Below, piece by piece: positions 1-10,640 of a stretch of DNA of 64,000 nt (positions are counted from its first letter, which is position 1; every line of letters starts with the position of its first letter). The notes below the pieces were generated by a model, which made no database searches, was not told the origin of the DNA, and saw only the letters and a list, made by a program, of their open reading frames with translations. This DNA comes from Acanthochlamys bracteata. Lineage: Eukaryota; Streptophyta; Magnoliopsida; Pandanales; Velloziaceae. Made by a program: the position numbers and the translations under genes. Location: NCBI GenBank assembly GCA_019914995.1, contig CM034139.1:6364461-6428460 (forward strand), written 5' to 3'.

Positions 1-1792
1 GTCAAAAAGTTCCTTTGAAATTTGACACTACAAAGTTTTGTGCACTTGCAGAATCACTTAAAGTCATGCTTTTGTGGGATTCCTTGCTCGAGCCGTTTAA
101 CGTCCCTGTGAGTGTGGATTCCTGATCAAGTATGGGTGTTATTTTCCCTTGTAGCTTCTCTAATAGAACTAGTCCTAGTCAGTTTTTTTCAGATGAATGT
201 ACTACGCAATTTTATGAAGCTCGAGTCTTGTGAAGCATCATTAGACTGGACTGTGATAGATACAAGAAAGTATTGAACAAAATAACTTCAACTCAGTATA
301 ACATGGCTCTCTAGTATCAGCTTTGAATTCAATTTATCTCTAATTTTGAGTAACTTCTGACTCGTGTGGACTTATTCCTTGTATAGATAACATCTTCGGT
401 GTAGATGAGCTAGTCCCTAACCATATCAGTTGATTTAGAGTGAGGTAAGCTTGCACACACTCATCTTTTTAGTGAATAGAGTGAATTACAAATAATAGAT
501 TTGAATGCACAGAAAGTCTCTTTGCTCGGTTGCATTATCCCAGGAATTCATAAGAAGAAGGCTCTCTATCAAACAGTTGACAGAAGATAAAGTTATCGAC
601 TACATCAACGACAACCAGCTATACTTGGGTTAGGATAGGGTCAGCTGATGGAATGTAAAGCCAATCTATTTAGGGATGTTTTAGAGTAGCTCCCTTCTCA
701 AGATTTGACATTAACTATAGTCCACCTCACAGACTGGTTATCGTCTTTGCTGCTGTTAGTAATCAGGTGTGCTGGGTTTTTTTACGTTCATGTTAAGCTA
801 TTATTATCACATAAAATTTCTTTGACAATAGATATATGTGTCTGTACATTCTGTGTATGCACATAAGAAAGCAAATGTGTGGAAGTTTGCAAGAATAAAA
901 TTGTCTAAAAACTGTTCATTATGCTTCTGCAAGGTCTTTTGGTATGTAGGCCATTAAGCTTTGTGTATGAACATCCTTGCGCACCTAACTACGCAATTTG
1001 TGGAGGGCTCGCTTTTCTGCAGAAAATGTTTACAATTTGCGTATTATGCGCACAAATTGTGGCACTTAATGTTCCTAGAAGATGTGGAACCTGAAAACCT
1101 TATTACTTGTCTTGCAGATTGTGGAGTTCCTTATGCAAAAGAAACCACGTATATAGGTAAGAAAATGTTCCTACAGCATCAAGCTGCCAGAGATAAGAGC
1201 TTCTATGTATGAATGATAATAAACAGGCCCTTGCATAAGCAAACATGCAGTCTTGTACATACACAAGGCCAATCGGAAAAGTCATCCTATACACAAACCA
1301 ATTTGCTCACAGCAAAATCCAGAGCATGCTATGGCAAAAGTTCACAGAGAAAAAGATGAGTAAGAAATAGCTCTTTCGCGCAAACTCTAGTTCCTGTGAA
1401 CAGAAGATTCACATACAGGAAATGTCCTGCATCACTTGATTCTTCTAATATTATGATTATGACATCAACAAACCAGACCAAAAGTGAAAGAAATATGGGT
1501 AAGCATTTGGCAGTAAAATATCTGGTAGATAATTTTAAGAAAACAAAAGCTGCAAGGCTGCACGGTAATTAATTTTTTTTAGACACTGCAAAGCATAAAC
1601 ACGACCCATAACTCCATAACTCATCCTACTTGACTGCAGTATAAAATCTATCCAAATAATATAACGATTACACTTCATTTAAAAGTTCAAAGGAGTTCCA
1701 GCACTGATGGTCAACGAAGCAATAATATTGCTCAAATATGACCATCCAAACAACAGGCTGTTAGGACCTAGGAGGAAGTACCTTGATCCGTC
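1..1792. other. Left-edge region without an assignable gene
   Basis: No family-level coding sequence was recognised. A short open stretch at 3-122 (+) could be the end of a terminal exon cut by the window edge, and a block at about 1117-1156 lies between a TTGCAG acceptor and a GTAAGA donor, but neither matches a family I know. An imperfect inverted repeat (about 972-998 against 1030-1056) is also present. The right part is presumably 3' flank and 3' UTR of the reticulon-like gene on the minus strand. Confidence 0.4.
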
Positions 1793-3261
1793 TCAGTTCT
1801 TCTTGTCCTTCCTTGGAATCTTGCTAACAACCTTTGCATGGAATACTGCATAATGTTTCTGGAATTCTTGTGAACACTTCTCAGCAAAGGAGTCTACCTG
1901 GTCCTCATATTTTTCATATAGCACAGGCAGTGTGTGGAGCAGAACAAATGCTGTTTCCATAACCACATCACTAAGAGATTAGAACAGAACATTATATTAT
2001 AAATAAAAGGAACAACAAACTATGGAGAGCAAACTGTGAATACCTATGTAGAACAAGGTCAGGAAGTTGCAGTAGCTTCCAATGATTGATAGCATCCACA
2101 ATCCAGCAATCACCTAAGGAGACAAGTTAATCAGTTAATAGAGATGCCTAATGAACAAGTGAAGCCCGACACAATGACAGTAAAACCAGAAGCTTACTGC
2201 AAGAAAACCCTTGAGGTTGTGTCCTGAAGCAACCTCTCTAATAAGAGCAATTCCCCTATTGATCTCGTATGCCAATGAACGTGCAATGTTGACAGTTGTC
2301 TGCTCTGAAATGCTTATCTCAGGAATGCGTGGGCTGGTCCTAACATGAAGAAGAAATGCATGATTTAGTTTACAAGTAACCATGAAGGAAAAGCTAAAAA
2401 TTGTAATTTACATGCAACCAAATAAGGGAAGCTGGAATTGTCTAGAAAATTGAGAACTTACTTGTTGATGAAGGTGGCAGCGTTCGCCCAGATGAACACA
2501 AGGGTCAAGGAGAGAATGAGGCAGTGGCAGATCAAAGTGAGTAAATGGTATTCAAGCAGCTCGAACAAAACCCAGACGACAGTGGCCCCACCGAGCACTC
2601 CAGCAGAGATCTTCTTGTCTCTCCATAAGAAGACATCAGCAGCTACATTAAAGAAGGAGCTTTAGCAAATTCATATCATCAAACAAATCAAGCTTTCATT
2701 ACTTGTATTCAACTTGAATCATAATAATAACAACAGCAGCATTCTACATCTTTCGGGTCTATATTTCATTTAAGTATTAGCAATATTTCATAACACCAAA
2801 AGAGCCGCCAACCGCTTGTAAGAAAATGCTATTATATCAAAGAGTCAATTTTAGACTACCCGCAATCAATTATACTGAAAATCCAATGCTCATTTGCACA
2901 GATCAATACAACAGTAAAGAATGGTGCTGTATGCACGCAATAAGCAACAGATGTAGCACAGCTGAAAACTAAGCATCACTGGCTTGTCTATTTCTAAAAC
3001 TCGTGAAACTAGCTTCAACCTAAATCAATCTCAAAAGATTCCCCAAGCAAAATCCAATCAAAAAATTTCCAAAATAAAAAACCAAACTAAACAGTATCAC
3101 CACCAGATCCAAGTTTGGACCATCCACTCTACCAGATCCGTACAAATAAAACAACAAAAAAGGAGGAAAATACCATCACGCTCAATGATCGAACGGATCT
3201 ACAAGCCCAAACCTTTTTAAAAGAACTATTATCTATTCTCATAAGTGGAGCGAATAACAAC

Positions 3262-3302
<41 letters not shown>

Positions 3303-3590
3303 CGATCGCTAATAAAAATAAGGAGAACAAACTACTAAGTCTGAAGAATCCATACGTTTACCGCCTCCGAGGACATGGTGAACGGGACGCTGACGGCCAA
3401 AGAGGCGATACGCGCTGCTCTTCATCTCCGCCGCCGCTTGTTCATCCTTCTTCAAATTCTTCTTCTCCTTCTCATTTTCCGAATCAGAAGAAGAAGAAGA
3501 AGACGAACCGTCGAGGTGAAGCTTCTCCTTGATCTTACCAACAATCCCCTCCGTAGTCTTCTCCGGCTCCTGTTGCTGTGGTTCCGCCAT
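1793..3590 (-). CDS. RTNLB: Reticulon-like protein B (RTNLB)
   Basis: Predicted ER membrane-shaping protein of 261 residues. CDS exons on the minus strand are 3590-3356, 2642-2462, 2339-2198, 2113-2044 and 1950-1793, all joined by GT-AG introns with consistent phase. Residues 1-65 are a hydrophilic head with a run of seven serines and K/E-rich charge. The reticulon domain follows, opening with [16 protein letters not shown], then two long hydrophobic hairpins (about residues 90-135 and 185-225) separated by a polar loop with [12 protein letters not shown]. The tail ends KIPRKDKKN, a lysine-rich end typical of ER-retained RTNLBs. The start was chosen at the first methionine giving the usual [10 protein letters not shown] head; the frame stays open upstream but lies in the leader. 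The second and last exons both agree with known RTNLB structure. Reticulons generate tubular ER and plasmodesmal desmotubule curvature; that role is inferred from the family. Confidence 0.93.
3265..3299. repeat. (GA)n microsatellite in RTNLB intron 1
   Basis: An uninterrupted dinucleotide run of about 16 GA units lies in the first intron of the reticulon-like gene, about 57 bp past its donor site in the direction of transcription (CT-rich on the coding strand). Likely length-polymorphic. Confidence 0.85.
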
Positions 3591-3730
3591 CTTCTCTGCC
3601 GCTGCCGGCGATCTCGCGATCGATCTGTTAACGCTCTGGTTTGTTTGTGTTGCCCTCCTGGGGTTTGAGTGGAAATTGAAGCGAATGGAATCTGGCGACT
3701 GTGATCTGATCACAAATGTGAGAGGAAGCC

Positions 3731-3738
3731 TACTTATA
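3731..3738 (-). promoter_or_regulatory. TATA box of the RTNLB gene
   Basis: TATAAGTA on the minus strand, about 140 bp upstream of the start codon at 3590. This predicts a leader of roughly 110 nt. Confidence 0.55.
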
Positions 3739-3794
3739 GGCTGGGACTTTAAGATGAAATCATGACCGTGGGTGAGCGCGATTAATGACTTCAA

Positions 3795-4648
3795 TAGTCG
3801 ATGTTGTCCTGATGTACTCGAATGTGGGATTATTTTTAAAATACCCCTCGCATTTCACAAACTCTATTTTACAAATGCAGACGATCACAAGGATTTCACA
3901 GTTCTCACTAGGATCTGAATAAAATAACTAATATCAGGACTAAATTTCGACAAATAATTACTTATAGGACTGAAGCTGCCAAACATTTTAGTTTAACTTT
4001 CGGTGGGTTCTGTTTGCAGAACGAGAAAATAAAGGGTGGAAATTATAAACGTCAATTCAGAAAGTAATCGGTGCCTATGCGAACGCGGTAGACGGCACTA
4101 ACATGCGTCAGTTGTTCATGAGATTACATGAATGGTTGTAAACGTGGCATTTGAACTCGAAGGTTGTTACTTGTTACGGTCATCAGTTTTAATCAGCCCG
4201 GCCCAGCTCTCGACACGTTGCTTTCTGTTCTAGAAAGAATTGAATAAAGAAGAACGTTTTCTTATAGTTGTCTACGTACGAGAAGGACCGGCAAGTTTCT
4301 CTGGTTCGCCCACATAGTAGCACAAACTTTTGATGGTTTTCAGCCTTCATCATGCAGGGCTAGGAGGTAACTGGCTAACTGCTAACTACTAGAAATCCGA
4401 CATCATCCATTAAAAATTATGTTGACGTGTAGATAGTAAGCACACTGAGATTTTAGTTAGGTTGAGATAGTTTCAGATAAAAAGTATTTATTTAAAAATT
4501 TTAGTAAAATGATTTATTTTAGAAAACATAAAATATATAACAACTATATTATATAAAATTATAAAATTTAAATATTCTGGAAAATTCTGAAAAATAAAAA
4601 TCTGAAAAAGCTAAAGAATAGTCATAATCAATGCCAAAAGAGGTCTTA
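3795..4648. other. Intergenic, nothing recognised
   Basis: Spacer upstream of the reticulon-like gene, becoming very AT-rich after about 4440. I see no coding sequence or RNA gene. Confidence 0.5.
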
Positions 4649-4899
4649 GGGTATGTTTATCTATACTTTGAAAATCAATTTTTTTTAATAAAATTTTCTA
4701 TTAACTCAATTTTATTAGTAAAAGTTAACTTTATACTCCACTTCTAACAATTACATTTTAATACTAAAGTTCAATTTCAAATTTACGTTCATTGAAAATA
4801 AACACAAAAATTAATTTATTTTCATCAATTATTTTTTTGAGCAACTCATTTTTGAAACCCAACTTTCAGAACTCCGCTTCTAAAATAATAAACATGCCC
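4649..4899. mobile_element. Tourist-like MITE (family C), 251 bp
   Basis: A 251-bp AT-rich element bounded by near-identical terminal inverted repeats: GGGTATGTTTAT at the left, and at the right a sequence whose reverse complement is GGGCATGTTTAT. It is flanked on both sides by the trinucleotide TTA (4646-4648 and 4900-4902), a target duplication typical of PIF/Harbinger-derived Tourist elements. It has no coding capacity. The interior differs from the more frequent family A elements in this window. Confidence 0.7.
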
Positions 4900-7060
4900 T
4901 TAATAGACGTTTGAAAATACTTACGATAAAGACAATATTTTAACGATGTTATGAAAAACGAGTCAATTTTTTCACTAAAAAAATAAAATAATTTATAACA
5001 TTTATCTGACATGCAATTTTATTGTATTTTTATATTAGAAACTTGTATAAAAAATTATAAAAAGTTTATTAAAATATAAAGTATTTATAGAATAAAAAGT
5101 ACTTCATAAGTGAATCCAAAATCCCATTACTAATAAGTATTATTTTATCTCATCACACAATTTCATTTTCTATAGAACTTAATCAAACATGAATATCTTT
5201 AGCGTTTCTTATAAATTTTATTTTATTTATTTTCATTTTTTGTATTTCAAAAAATTTTCTATAGTACTTAAAAAAATTTTTAATATATAAAAAATATATT
5301 ATAAAATTATTATTATTATTGTTATTATTTAGTGTTAAAAAAAAGCTTATTTTTTAAAATTCAAACAAAATTCATAAAATAATATCTTAAGCAGTTCAAA
5401 CCACTTCTAGGATATCACAGCTACTCCGTCGGCAAAGTTTACTCCTCTTTCTTTTTCGCTATAAATCATGCAACCGCAAAGACCCATAACAATTAGTTGT
5501 ACTACTGTTATATGAGTGTTTTTGTTTTTTGTTTTATTGGGCATTACCACATCCACTGGATGGTCAGCAAAATGCTGTGATACTGAGAGTTCCCACAGAA
5601 ATATTCTTAGATTTAATCAAAAAGAAACTACAGGAGCCATTACAAACAGATGACTCACTGCGTAAATTGGTAGGTGATAGAATTAAAAGTTGAGGGAATA
5701 TACAAGCATCGAACAGACTTGTAGCTCTAACAAAAGAGTGGTTGAGGTCTGAAGAAGTTGGCGGACAATGTTGAAAGGTAGGTAAGGAAAGAAAACTCGC
5801 ATTGGTCCAAGAAGAACAAGAAACTTAATTGTATGAGCTCTTTGCAGGAGACTTGTGCTCAATGAAACCTGAACCCCTTCCTGGGTACAGAAACTGCTAC
5901 AAATTGGCATAGAAAAGATGTACACACCAGCTAGAGATCATTTTGATTGCAAGAAAGGGTTTTCCTTTGAATGATACTAACGCAACAAAAATCGATACAT
6001 AGGCAGCAAAATTCTATGGAGTTCACACCAAATGAGTGAAAATACACATGCATAAGCAATTGAAGCACAAGTTGTATGAGTTTGAGATATGTGCAACACC
6101 GGATTGAAGCACCAAAACCATGATTGTTAACTTTCAGCTTTCAGATCCATTATACAAAAAGTATGCAAAAAGTAAAATCTTTCCGAAATTATGGCAATTA
6201 AGAAGACTTTGTATTGGTGACTATGAGGAGGGGCAAAACGATTTATACTTTGAAGAGCAAATGTGTTACTTAACATACAAAACAAGCGAATAAGTTTACC
6301 AAATAAAGCTACAGAAAATTTACATAACGGAATGACAAAACATTTCTATATGTTCATCAACGATGACAAAATGCAACTTCCAGAAAGAAACCCGATTTTG
6401 GTAGCTTGACATGGACATTATATGTGGTTTATATGTAAAGAATACAAAAGATAGCTTCTGTTTCATACACTAAGAACAAAAAACATAACACTTCTGATTA
6501 TGGTGATAAATCATTTAGGCAATATGAAAGTTCTCGACAACTTATGTTCCGAAATTATGACTTACAAAGATTGCTATGTGCTTGCAACCTAGATTTTTTC
6601 ACACTATCTTGATGTTAACTTCTACCCCTTAATTTCTGCATGAGCGTATAATCAAAGTAGCTATTTTCTTACTTGCTAATGGGAAGTAAAGTGAATCACC
6701 TGAGAGTGTACAGACGTTCGAAAAACATGTTGAAATGGGATGTCCCTTATCACATTATCAATGTAGAGTCCATCATGAGTATGACATTAGTCACAATGTA
6801 ACCTCAGACTCATTGCATGAGGGGAATATGATTCTTAACTTTTGCAACTCAACCATTCAACATAGTCATTGAACAACCTTACTGTGCCTTGAATAGTTGA
6901 GGATGATAGGATCTACTTTGCAAACACGAATTACTGAAATTATTATCTGTATGTTTTTTAACAGGTGCATCAGTTCGTGACTAAGTACACGTCTTCAAGA
7001 AGAATGATGGCAAGGCAAAAGCAATGTTTCTGTCCTGGCTGAAGAAAGCCATAATAACAG
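4900..7060. other. AT-rich intergenic region without a recognised gene
   Basis: The left half (to about 5400) is nearly pure A/T and contains degraded foldback sequence. From 5400 to 7060 base composition is closer to transcribed DNA, but no reading frame on either strand resembles a known family. The longest open frame, about 80 codons at 5683-5925 on the minus strand, shows no family motif. Confidence 0.4.
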
Positions 7061-7068
7061 GCAACTAT

Positions 7069-7920
7069 TATTTCATATTCAAGTCATCACAAATTGTCAA
7101 TGCTGCCATATATATAAGGCCACCAAATGACTTCCTAAGAAAAACTTACAAGGTAATTAAGAGCATTAATTCTCTGTCTAAATTTTTCAGAGTCAAAACG
7201 TGATTCCAGATATGATTAACCAAAAAAGAGACTATACTTAATGAGATAAGTACGCGATAGCACACAAAGCTACAAGAGGTTGTTTCCAGTATGATAAACA
7301 GTGTATTTTCTTGAATTTTCTGTGCTGGTGAGTTTTCCAATTCAGAGTTCGTTGCTTGTCTTCTAATATTTACATGCGTACTTATGACAATGCTAAATAT
7401 ATCCTTACGCAATTCTACCCGAGATTGGATCCAATACTATTCGAGATAGTTTCCTTTCCGCACCTATGTTTGAACGAATAATTTCAATCAGAAACAATTG
7501 TACAATTCATTCTATATATGCCATGTCCCTTGCCCTCCTCAAACTTATTTGCTTTGCATATGTATGAATAATTCAACATCTAGATTATTGCTCCAAAATA
7601 ACTTGAAACAACCTAACGGAAAACAACTTCTCACTTCTAAGTTCTACCAGTACCGCATTCCTATGGATCTATAACACAATCAACAACTTATACAAGCAAA
7701 TCTGGGAATGGTATCAACACTTTAATTCAGTAAACATTTCGCCCACTGAGTAGTCACGTAGAACGAGTAGAAACAAGCAACAAAAGTATGATACTGAAAT
7801 CGAAGAAATCGAAGGCCGAGTCTTCTAACCTTGTTATGATTACGTGCACCACTCTCGATCGAGCTCCATCGTTGAATTCTGATCCCCCATAAAGTTTTAA
7901 AACTGGGTAAGAAAATCATG
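7069..7920 (-). other. Possible short spliced transcript, unassigned
   Basis: Exon-like pieces lie on the minus strand. A TATA-like CTATAAATTGG (about 8024-8034) precedes a possible start at 7892 opening MGDQNSTMELDREW, with a usable donor (GCAC|GTAATC). A TTTTCTTAG acceptor near 7138 opens an in-phase 22-codon frame reading KSFGGLIYMAALTICDDLN and ending at a stop near 7075. Joined directly these would give only about 37 residues, so intermediate exons may be missed, or the whole may be non-coding. I do not recognise the product. Confidence 0.2.
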
Positions 7921-8027
7921 GAGAGCGCTTGAGAGTCGATGAACCAGAAGAAAATTTATGGGATCTCATTCAACGAGAATATCCAACTACTAAAGAATAT
8001 GCCAAAAAGGCTGCTCGATCCAATTTA

Positions 8028-8092
8028 TAGGCGGTGAGCATTACGGCCTGCCACGTGGACGATCCTGGTTCGATCCCTTGCAACTGCAAGGC
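8028..8092 (+). other. Pol III box-B-like sequence (tRNA relic or SINE head)
   Basis: GGTTCGATCCC at about 8068-8078 is an excellent match to the internal box B of tRNA genes (GGTTCGANNCC). It is preceded at tRNA-like distance by a GC-rich tract containing a G-box (CCACGTGG) and followed by a short T run near 8095. I could not fold a full cloverleaf: the five base pairs flanking the T loop do not pair well. A decayed tRNA-derived SINE head or tRNA pseudogene is more likely than a working tRNA. Confidence 0.35.
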
Positions 8093-8274
8093 GGTTTTTA
8101 TTCAATGTTTTCTTAATTCTTCTGCGAGATTGAGACTTTGGACTCATTCATTGCTGTTTGCTATTAGCAACATGCTACAGTTTTTATATTTTACTTCACC
8201 ATCCTTCGCTGCTTCGTTGGTTTAATCTCTTTGCTGGTGCTGCTACAACCACTTCTGTGTCGCCGTGTGCTATT

Positions 8275-8308
8275 GATCCGGCGAGTCGAACCGTTGATTC
8301 GCCGGATC
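8275..8308. repeat. GC-rich hairpin, 15-bp stem and 4-nt loop
   Basis: The left arm opens GATCCGGCGA and the right arm closes TCGCCGGATC, perfectly complementary over ten pairs. The stem continues inward five more positions, using two G-T wobbles, around the loop ACCG. It stands out in very AT-rich surroundings. Similar CCGGT/GGTTCGA-rich sequence continues to about 8365. It may be the end of a decayed transposon. Confidence 0.5.
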
Positions 8309-8498
8309 CAACCAGAGATTGTAGATCCGGAAACTTTTCGATCGACCGGTTTGATTCTGACTACTATATTTTTAATTTTTATAATTTATTTTTTTATTAA
8401 AAATTATTTTAATTATATAAAAATATAATAAATTATTTTCGATTTATTTTGTTTAAAAATATAAAATTAATTTATTTCTCACACACTATTTATAATAA

Positions 8499-8719
8499 GG
8501 GTGCGTTTTGGTTGCCATTTTTTCAACAAAATTTTTTAATTTTTTAATATTTTTTTAATAATTATTTAAAAAATTTATTTAAAAATTTAAAAATTATAAA
8601 AAAATTGTATATAATAATTTTTATTATATATTTTTATTTTTTTATAAAATAAAAAATAAAATTCATTTTATAAAAAAAAATTTTCAAAAAAATTCTACTT
8701 CATAAATAATTCCGCACCC
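8499..8719. mobile_element. Tourist-like MITE (family A), 221 bp
   Basis: Begins GGGTGCGTTTTGG and ends with the reverse complement of GGGTGCGGAATT, giving seven perfect terminal inverted base pairs. An exact TAA duplication flanks it (8496-8498 and 8720-8722). The interior is almost pure A/T and shares the family A core, which includes TTTAAAAATTTAG-like and GTAAAATTTTTTTATT-like blocks, with many other copies in this window. Non-coding. Confidence 0.75.
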
Positions 8720-9069
8720 TAACTCGTTTCTGATAACAACTGGCTTTATAAGAATTCAATTCCAGTTAAAAGAACACACCTATAGTCAATTCCATTGCAA
8801 GGAATAAAATTGTTCCAAATGAGTTGCGCTACATTAACAAAATCACCGCAAAGAATCAAACAGACGCCCACCGGGAAAACTGCCTTCAACAGCTTATTTG
8901 ATTTCGCTCAACCAAGGCCCAACGGCCGCGCAAGCTTTAAGAATCTCACTCAGCTCATGACAAATAACACGCACTACAATCTACAATATGGCAGGCCCGA
9001 CAAATTAATTACCATTGATTAAAACTAATCAAACCCGACAACTACCTCCACCACTACAGCTCGTCGCAA
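8720..9069. other. Spacer and 3' flank of the AOC gene
   Basis: No coding sequence seen. The right part is presumably the 3' UTR of the allene oxide cyclase gene on the minus strand. Confidence 0.5.
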
Positions 9070-10052
9070 TCAGTTGATGAAGTTCTTCAGAACGGCGCTT
9101 GGCTCGGCAGCGCGTGCAGCGGTCGTTGGTTCAACGCCGGGATGCGGCTGTACGTGATCTCCGAGTAGTTCACTGGGAAGATCTGGTATTCCCTTGAGGT
9201 AAAATGTATAGAACAATTTAAATGGAAACACAAGCTGTTGGAGTTTGACTTGGCCGTACACACCAGCGAAGATTCCTGATCCGCCGGTGACAGCAAGGTA
9301 AGATTCTGCATATGTTAAGTAAGGTCCTTGTACTGATATGTGGCCGTAGTCACCGAAGTAGAAGCTGTAGATTGCTTCGTAACGGTCGCCGCCTTTCTTT
9401 TCGTCGTGCCGGATTAGTACGCAGAGTCCTGCTGTGATTCCGAGCCTTTTCTCCAGGTTTCCATGGTAGAGCTGAAGCGAAAAACATGTAAAGAGAACTA
9501 TTTTGATGTAAACTTTTGGAAAGATTAATTAGTTAGTGGAAGAATTTGATTGCCTTGTTGCTGAAAGGGACGAGGTCACCGAGGGAGTTAACGGGTTTCT
9601 GGCTCAGATGGAGATAAGAAGGACTGCCACGATCAAGCTCGTTGATCTCGTAAACGCGTAATTCCTGCACTTTGGCTGCAAAGAAGAACAAAAGACTCAA
9701 TGATTCTGTAAATTGTACGACTGCCAGAAAGCAACAACAAAGTCACAGAATATGCACTTGGTCTGGAATCATCGTGGTTAGATTTGTGCGAGAATAAAGA
9801 CGCACTGATGCTTCTTGGAACTGAAGCAGCAGCATGCCGGAGATTCAATACTCTGGAATTCTTGCTAGATATTGAGTTTGATGAGAAGCCAAGTCGAGCT
9901 TCAGCTCCACTTCTTTACTTCGTGCTACTCGTCATTGATAACTTCATAAAAACTTCAACATCGTTGTAATGCAATTCACAGCAGTATTGTGCTTTTCTAT
10001 GTACATTCCTTCTCTGTGTTCGAAATCTTACCTCGTTAGCGCTAGCGGTCAT
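9070..10052 (-). CDS. AOC: Allene oxide cyclase, transit-peptide-less form
   Basis: Enzyme of jasmonate synthesis that cyclises allene oxide to cis-(+)-OPDA. Exon 3 (9471-9070) carries most of the barrel, with [50 protein letters not shown] and [13 protein letters not shown], ending KNFIN. Exon 2 (from 9675 or 9664 to 9554) gives [20 protein letters not shown] to [10 protein letters not shown]. Intron 2 (9553-9472) starts with GC, not GT. The best upstream start is a 21-nt exon at 10052-10032 (MTASANE) with a strong GAG|GTAAG donor. Its phase fits only an acceptor at 9665/9664, and not the stronger TTTGCAG at 9676, which would keep KVQ. That model gives 177 residues and no chloroplast transit peptide, whereas most plant AOCs have one of about 60-80 residues. 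Either this is a short cytosolic-type paralogue, or the true first exon is missed or lost. The core looks intact; the N-terminus is uncertain. Confidence 0.85.
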
Positions 10053-10097
10053 GGTGATAGGTGGTGTTGGTAAAAGATATTAATTTTCAGTTATAAA

Positions 10098-10378
10098 CTC
10101 TAAGAGTCGTTTGGAATTGCATTCCAAACACAACTTTTTAAATTTTTTTAAATTTTTATTTTTTAATATATATTTTATAATTATTTAAAAAATTTATTTA
10201 AAAATTTAGATAGTATAGAAAAATTTAGTAATAAAAATTTTTTATACATATTATTATTATTTTTTTAATAATAAAATAAATAACTTATTATTAAAAAGTA
10301 AAAATATTTTTTATTTCAAAAAAATATTATTTCATAATAATTTTAAATGCAATTTTATGATGGGTTCTGAAGAACTGA
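10098..10378. repeat. AT-rich foldback element, family A copy
   Basis: Starts near GTCGTTTGGAATTGCA and carries the family A core (TTTATTTAAAAATTTAG followed by a GTATAG-like block and long A/T tracts). The right end is near AAATGCAATTTTATG. The target duplication is not clear. Confidence 0.55.
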
Positions 10379-10399
10379 AAAACTTAAAAACTGCTCTAG

Positions 10400-10640
10400 T
10401 TGTGTTTTGGATCATATTTGAGGTGGTTTTTTTTTTCACAATTTTTTTAATATATTTTTTAATAAAGTTTTTAAAATAATTTATAAAAGTGTATAAAAAA
10501 TTTTAATAGTAAAAACTTTATGTTATGAAATATTTTTATTAACTATTTCTATTATTTTTTCAATAAAAATATAAAATTTATTTTATTAAAATTTTTTAAA
10601 TATTTTTTTTAATAAGCACTCTCACACTTTTGCTTGCTTG
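10400..10640. repeat. Degraded AT-rich foldback element, family A-like
   Basis: A second A/T element lies next to the previous one in the AOC upstream region. It shares family A blocks in the same order but with many changes; ends are approximate. Confidence 0.4.

Noticed and set aside
961..1294. Short open frames on both strands near the left edge
   Set aside because: One starts at a non-ATG codon, neither has a family match, and they overlap a splice-signal-flanked block; too weak to call a gene.
5683..5925. 80-codon minus-strand frame
   Set aside because: No start context, no splice partner and no recognisable motif.
8028..8092. Functional tRNA gene
   Set aside because: Box B is good, but the T stem and the acceptor stem do not pair, and there is no clear anticodon arm.
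9784..9969. Plus-strand frame inside AOC intron 1, and a transit-like minus-strand frame from 9848
   Set aside because: Both depend on TTG as a start codon. The minus one looked like a transit peptide (Ser/Arg/Ala-rich) with a weak donor in the right phase, but it has no ATG in that frame.
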